From Pomphorhynchus laevis (Eukaryota; Acanthocephala; Palaeacanthocephala; Echinorhynchida; Pomphorhynchidae), in NCBI GenBank assembly GCA_012934845.2, contig WNNJ02000018.1:1-64000 (forward strand): 64,000 nucleotides of DNA. The letters run 5' to 3'. The notes under the pieces were generated by a model. It did no database searches, had not been told where the DNA came from, and worked only from the letters and a program-made list of their open reading frames with translations. Positions 59,534-64,000 of this stretch are shown one piece after another; position 1 is the stretch's first letter, and every line of letters starts with the position of its first letter. A program made the position numbers and the translations under genes.

Positions 59534-61226
59534 GTAAGTCTTCCTGATTTAAAATCATATATAAACATAACTCAGGTTTAAAATACAAAACATTCATGAA
59601 CTATTTGCTTATATTCTAGTAAATGTTCTGATTTTTAATAATTCAGCGACCTGTTAATTAAATATAGCTAATTCAACCGAATGCTGATTTATAATATATA
59701 TAATTATAATTTGTTAAATAACTATTAATATTGTGTTAATAATTAATTGATCATTAATAATTTTAATTTATTAATAATTTTAATTTATAATCACGTGGTT
59801 ACTATTAGATTTCATTTCTAATATACTGAATATAACAGAAAAACGACCAAATATCACTAAAATAATATTTGTGTCGCTGGAATTAATGCTTACATTAATC
59901 AATTAATGATTGCATTAGTCAATAATATAACGTATTAACGGAATATATTTTAACAGAATATTTTCACTAAATTCAAATACATCGTCATTATTATACGTTG
60001 AGAATTATAAGTCACATATTCATATATTCCCTGGTAAGTATTTTAAGTATTCTGAACACCAAGTCATTTGTTAAGAAAAACGTGCCTTCTTACATCACTT
60101 CATTACTCGTGTAATTTGGTATAACCATTGCGGAAGTTTTGTGATAAATATAAAAGCTGAACATGCCATCGATTTAACATACCAGTTCTAGCCGAAAAGG
60201 CCATGTAGTTCATGAGAATAAAGTATCGCATTCTAACTTATCAATAAAAGTGCTTGCAAAGACAACATCTATATGGTTTATTATAATGATTGATAATAGT
60301 GTTATAATACTTTAAAATCAAATGATATGTGTTCAATGTAATTTATTAAATTCTAGGAAAGCAATATAGCAGGCCCTTGTCTAATAAAATAAAGACAACT
60401 ATGCCCTGTTTTAGAAATACTCTTATTTAATGGATAGCTAGTGAACATCTTTCTAAGTTTTTGATTGTTCCTGATGCTTACTGAGTCGAATTTTTCAATT
60501 GCATAGGCAAAAATTAACATATTTTTAGACAATTGAACTACGCTTAAGTGAAAATTCTATATAAATAGAAATGAAAACCCTTAACTTATACTACTCTATT
60601 AAACCCTAATTAGGAAAAGGTATAATAATACAAGTAATTATTCTTGTTTATATTATATAACTTTATATTATTAAACCTCAATTAATATTTTTTTTTAATT
60701 ATTAATTAGTAAAAACTAATTAATAATTATAAACTCTAAATTAAAATAAAATTATTAATTATTTAATTATTAGCTTATCAATTATTATTAATTACTCTAA
60801 ATTGTTAATTTATAATTAAATTTATAAAAATAATATTTCGTTATTTATTAAATTTATTATGATAAATTAATTAATTTAATTTATTAACAAATATTTGATT
60901 ATTATAGTCTGATTATAATATAAATATATTAGTTAATCGACGGTTATTGTGGAAAATAAGGGTAATATTAATATTAATTTCATACTTTAGTGTGTTTTAT
61001 GAATGGTCGGACAAAAAACGAGCTTGTCGATTACTCAGTGTCTTTTCTAAAGCTATTAATCAAAGACATGGAATCAAGTAATAAATACGATCCCGGTAAA
61101 GTTTCTCATGGCTTAATTATTCAATCTATACAAAACAGTATCGATCGAATGGCTAAACAGTGGCCGGAAGGCAAAAAATGTGAAATTGTAAAAGTAATGC
61201 AGGAAGTCGGAAAGAATATGAAATAA
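58942..61226 (+). CDS. Two-exon gene, 275 residues, function unknown
   Basis: Exon 1 (58942-59533) joins exon 2 (60991-61226) in phase 1 through a GTAAGT donor and a CATACTTTAG acceptor. The protein is hydrophilic and Lys/Ser/Asp-rich. It has a cysteine cluster near residues 21-28 (CYSCSSKC), a Pro/Ser/Glu-rich middle, and a probably helical C-terminal half (LEILLLKGYLVNDVSKEVL, then YSVSFLKLLIKDMESS). No signal peptide or known domain was found. The ATG follows an in-frame TAA upstream, which supports this start. Without splicing it would end at 59547. An acceptor-like AG before 58919 would also join in frame to exon 17 of the PDZ gene, so it might be that gene's end. Confidence 0.7.
59629..60940. 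repeat. 1312-bp dispersed repeat, copy 2 (intronic)
   Basis: The partner of 50276-51587, filling most of the intron of the unknown gene. Boundaries are sharp on the left (preceded by AAATGTTC here, by AATATTTA in the other copy). Weak similarity continues for about 17 bp past the right end. Confidence 0.92.
60991..61226 (+). CDS. Unknown gene, exon 2
   Basis: Begins after CATACTTTAG with the two bases TG that complete a Leu codon, then CFMNGRTKNELVDYS, and ends AGKNMK-like at TAA 61224-61226. It starts only 50 bp after the 1.3-kb repeat. Confidence 0.7.
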
Positions 61227-61382
61227 GAGAGCTATTTCTCAAAAAAATTATTAAGAAAGATATGTAAATTTAGTCGATGAATATTAAGATCTAATGGTAA
61301 TTAACACAAAACTTTAAATGCAAACTAAAATAACTGCTTAGTCTTGCAAAAAATGTGGAAATGTATCAGTAATCAAATTGGA

Positions 61383-61388
61383 AATAAA
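61383..61388 (+). promoter_or_regulatory. Candidate polyadenylation signal
   Basis: AATAAA 157 bp after the stop codon of the two-exon gene and before the satellite begins. Such hexamers are frequent by chance in this AT-rich DNA, so support is positional only. Confidence 0.35.
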
Positions 61389-61445
61389 CTACATGATGCT
61401 AGAATGTAGTTTATGTTCCGCATGTTTCAAATAACGTATTTGTAT

Positions 61446-64000
61446 GAATTTTTGAGAAATTCAATTTGAGTTTCAAAATATTTAATAAAAAAACTTTTAT
61501 ATCTATGTAAAAAGCAAGTTTATAAATAATGTCACCTTAAAAGAGTTGATATCAAAACTGTTCTATAATGAATTCTGAAAATTGAATTTTTGAGAAATTC
61601 AATTTGAGTTTCAAAATATTTAATAAAATAACTTTTATATCTATGTAAAAAGCAAGTTTATAAATAATGTCACCTTAAAAGAGTTGATATCGAAACTGTT
61701 CTATATTGAATTATGAAAATTGAATTTTTGAGAAATTCAATTTGAGTTTCAAAATATTTAATAAAATAACTTTTATATCTATGTAAAAAGCAAGTTTATA
61801 AATAATGTCACCTTAAAAGAGTTGATATCGAAACTGTTCTATATTGAATTATGAAAATTGAATTTTTGAGAAATTCAATTTGAGTTTCAAAATATTTAAT
61901 AAAATAACTTTTATATCTTTGTAAAAAGCAAGTTTATAAATAATGTCACCTTAAAAGAGTTGATATCGAAACTGTTCTATATTGAATTATGAAAATTGAA
62001 TTTTTTAGAAATTCAATTTGAGTTTCAAAATATTTAATAAAATAACTTTTATATCTTTGTAAAAAGCAAGTTTAAATATAATGTCACCTTAAAAGAGTTG
62101 ATATCGAAACAGTTCTATATTGAATTATGAAAATTGAATTTTTGAGAAATTCAATTTGAGTTTCAAAATATTTAATAAAATAACTTTTATATCTATGTAA
62201 AAAGCAAGTTTATAAATAATGTCACCTTAAAAGAGTTGATATCGAAACTGTTCTATATTGAATTCTGAAAATTGAATTTTTGAGAAATTCAATTTGAGTT
62301 TTAAAATATTTAATAAAATAACTTTTATATCTTTGTAAAAAGCAAGTTTAAATATAATGTCACCTTAAAAGAGTTGATATCGAAACTGTTCTATATTGAA
62401 TTTTGAAAATTGAATTTTTGAGAAATTCAATTTGAGTTTCAAAATATTTAATAAAATAACTTTTATATCTTTGTAAAAAGCAAGTTTAAATATAATGTCA
62501 CCTTAAAAGAGTTGATATCGAAACTGTTCTATATTGAATTATGAAAATTGAATTTTTGAGAAATTCAATTTGAGTTTCAAAATATTTAATAAAATAACTT
62601 TTATATCTTTGTAAAAAGCAAGTTTAAATATAATGTCACCTTAAAAGAGTTGATATCGAAACTGTTCTATATTGAATTTGAAAATTGAATTTTTGAGAAA
62701 TTCAATTTGAGTTTCAAAATATTTAATAAAATAACTTTTATATCTTTGTAAAAAGCAAGTTTAAATATAATGTCACCTTAAAAGAGTTGATATCGAAACT
62801 GTTCTATATTGAATTTTGAAAATTGAATTTTTGAGAAATTCAATTTGAGTTTCAAAATATTTAATAAAATAACTTTTATATCTTTGTAAAAAGCAAGTTT
62901 AAATATAATGTCACCTTAAAAGAGTTGATATCGAAACTGTTCTATATTGAATTTTGAAAATTGAATTTTTGAGAAATTCAATTTGAGTTTCAAAATATTT
63001 AATAAAATAACTTTTATATCTTTGTAAAAAGCAAGTTTAAATATAATGTCACCTTAAAAGAGTTGATATCGAAACAGTTCTAGATAGAATTTTGAAAATT
63101 GAATTTTTGAGAAATTCAATTTGAGTTTCAAAATATTTAATAAAATAACTTTTATATCTTTGTAAAAAGCAAGTTTAAATATAATGTCACCTTAAAAGAG
63201 TTGATATCGAAACTGTTCTATATTGAATTTTGAAAATTGAATTTTTGAGAAATTCAATTTGAGTTTCAAAATATTTAATAAAATAACTTTTATATCTTTG
63301 TAAAAAGCAAGTTTATAAATAATGTCACCTTAAAAGAGTTGATATCAAAACTGTTCTATATTGAATTTTGAAAATTGAATTTTTGAGAAATTCAATTTGA
63401 GTTTCAAAATATTTAATAAAATAACTTTTATATCTTTGTAAAAAGCAAGTTTAAATATAATGTCACCTTAAAAGAGTTGATATCGAAACTGTTCTATATT
63501 GAATTTTGAAAATTGAATTTTTGAGAAATTCAATTTGAGTTTCAAAATATTTAATAAAATAACTTTTATATCTTTGTAAAAAGCAAGTTTAAATATAATG
63601 TCACCTTAAAAGAGTTGATATCGAAACAGTTCTAGATAGAATTTTGAAAATTGAATTTTTGAGAAATTCAATTTGAGTTTCAAAATATTTAATAAAATAA
63701 CTTTTATATCTTTGTAAAAAGCAAGTTTAAATATAATGTCACCTTAAAAGAGTTGATATCGAAACTGTTCTATATTGAATTTTGAAAATTGAATTTTTGA
63801 GAAATTCAATTTGAGTTTCAAAATATTTAATAAAATAACTTTTATATCTTTGTAAAAAGCAAGTTTATAAATAATGTCACCTTAAAAGAGTTGATATCGA
63901 AACTGTTCTATATTGAATTTTGAAAATTGAATTTTTGAGAAATTCAATTTGAGTTTCAAAATATTTAATAAAATAACTTTTATATCTTTGTAAAAAGCAA
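61446..64000. repeat. 138-bp satellite array, 18 full copies, runs off the end
   Basis: Units start at 61446, 61584, 61722, 61860 and so on to 63929, a period of 138 bp with one 1-bp loss. Each unit contains the dyad GAATTTTTGAGAAATTC, TTTAATAAAATAACTTTTA and GAGTTGATATCGAAACTG. Variant positions (CTATGT or CTTTGT; TATAAATAATG or AAATATAATG) are patterned. Two copies with GAAACAGTTCTAGATAG are 552 bp (four units) apart, and the copies after each of them match in order. Confidence 0.96.

Overview
The window is AT-rich, intron-bearing animal DNA. Host genes are read only on the + strand. GT-AG introns, a multi-PDZ scaffold gene, Penelope-like elements, LINEs, Merlin and hAT relics, tRNA-derived SINE heads and a satellite array all point to an invertebrate metazoan. 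The sequence alone does not settle the phylum. Introns are bimodal, with one group of about 41-80 bp and another of 0.9-8.3 kb. Most long introns are filled by repeats.

Layout. 1-8161 is intergenic, with two tRNA-related SINE-like pieces, a 183-bp direct duplication and a 55-bp tandem repeat. 8162-43109 holds at least 17 coding exons of one large gene encoding seven PDZ domains, about 1,190 residues so far. Its 3' end is not certain. 43110-58941 is a nest of mobile DNA. It contains a Penelope-like reverse transcriptase, a separate GIY-YIG endonuclease fragment, and 409-bp near-identical inverted repeats at 43737 and 52587. It also holds a 139-bp-arm palindrome beside TA tracts, one copy of a 1.3-kb dispersed repeat, a Merlin transposase relic and a LINE relic. 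58942-61226 is a two-exon gene of unknown function, 275 codons, whose intron holds the second copy of the 1.3-kb repeat. 61446 to the window end is a 138-bp satellite array that runs off the edge and shows tetramer higher-order periodicity.

The PDZ gene is a scaffold that would bind C-terminal tails of membrane or signalling proteins. Nearly all its introns are phase 1, and three PDZ domains each occupy one symmetric exon, which suggests growth by exon duplication. Its introns accumulated a family of structured repeats that also lies next to the Penelope-like RT. One copy, in the 5.5-kb intron, has expanded into eleven nearly identical 108-bp units with palindromic junctions.

The strongest candidates for something undescribed are that repeat family (a conserved long helix around CGAAAC, possibly a decayed hammerhead fold, plus the array) and the 9.26-kb unit bounded by inverted repeats that carries the RT.
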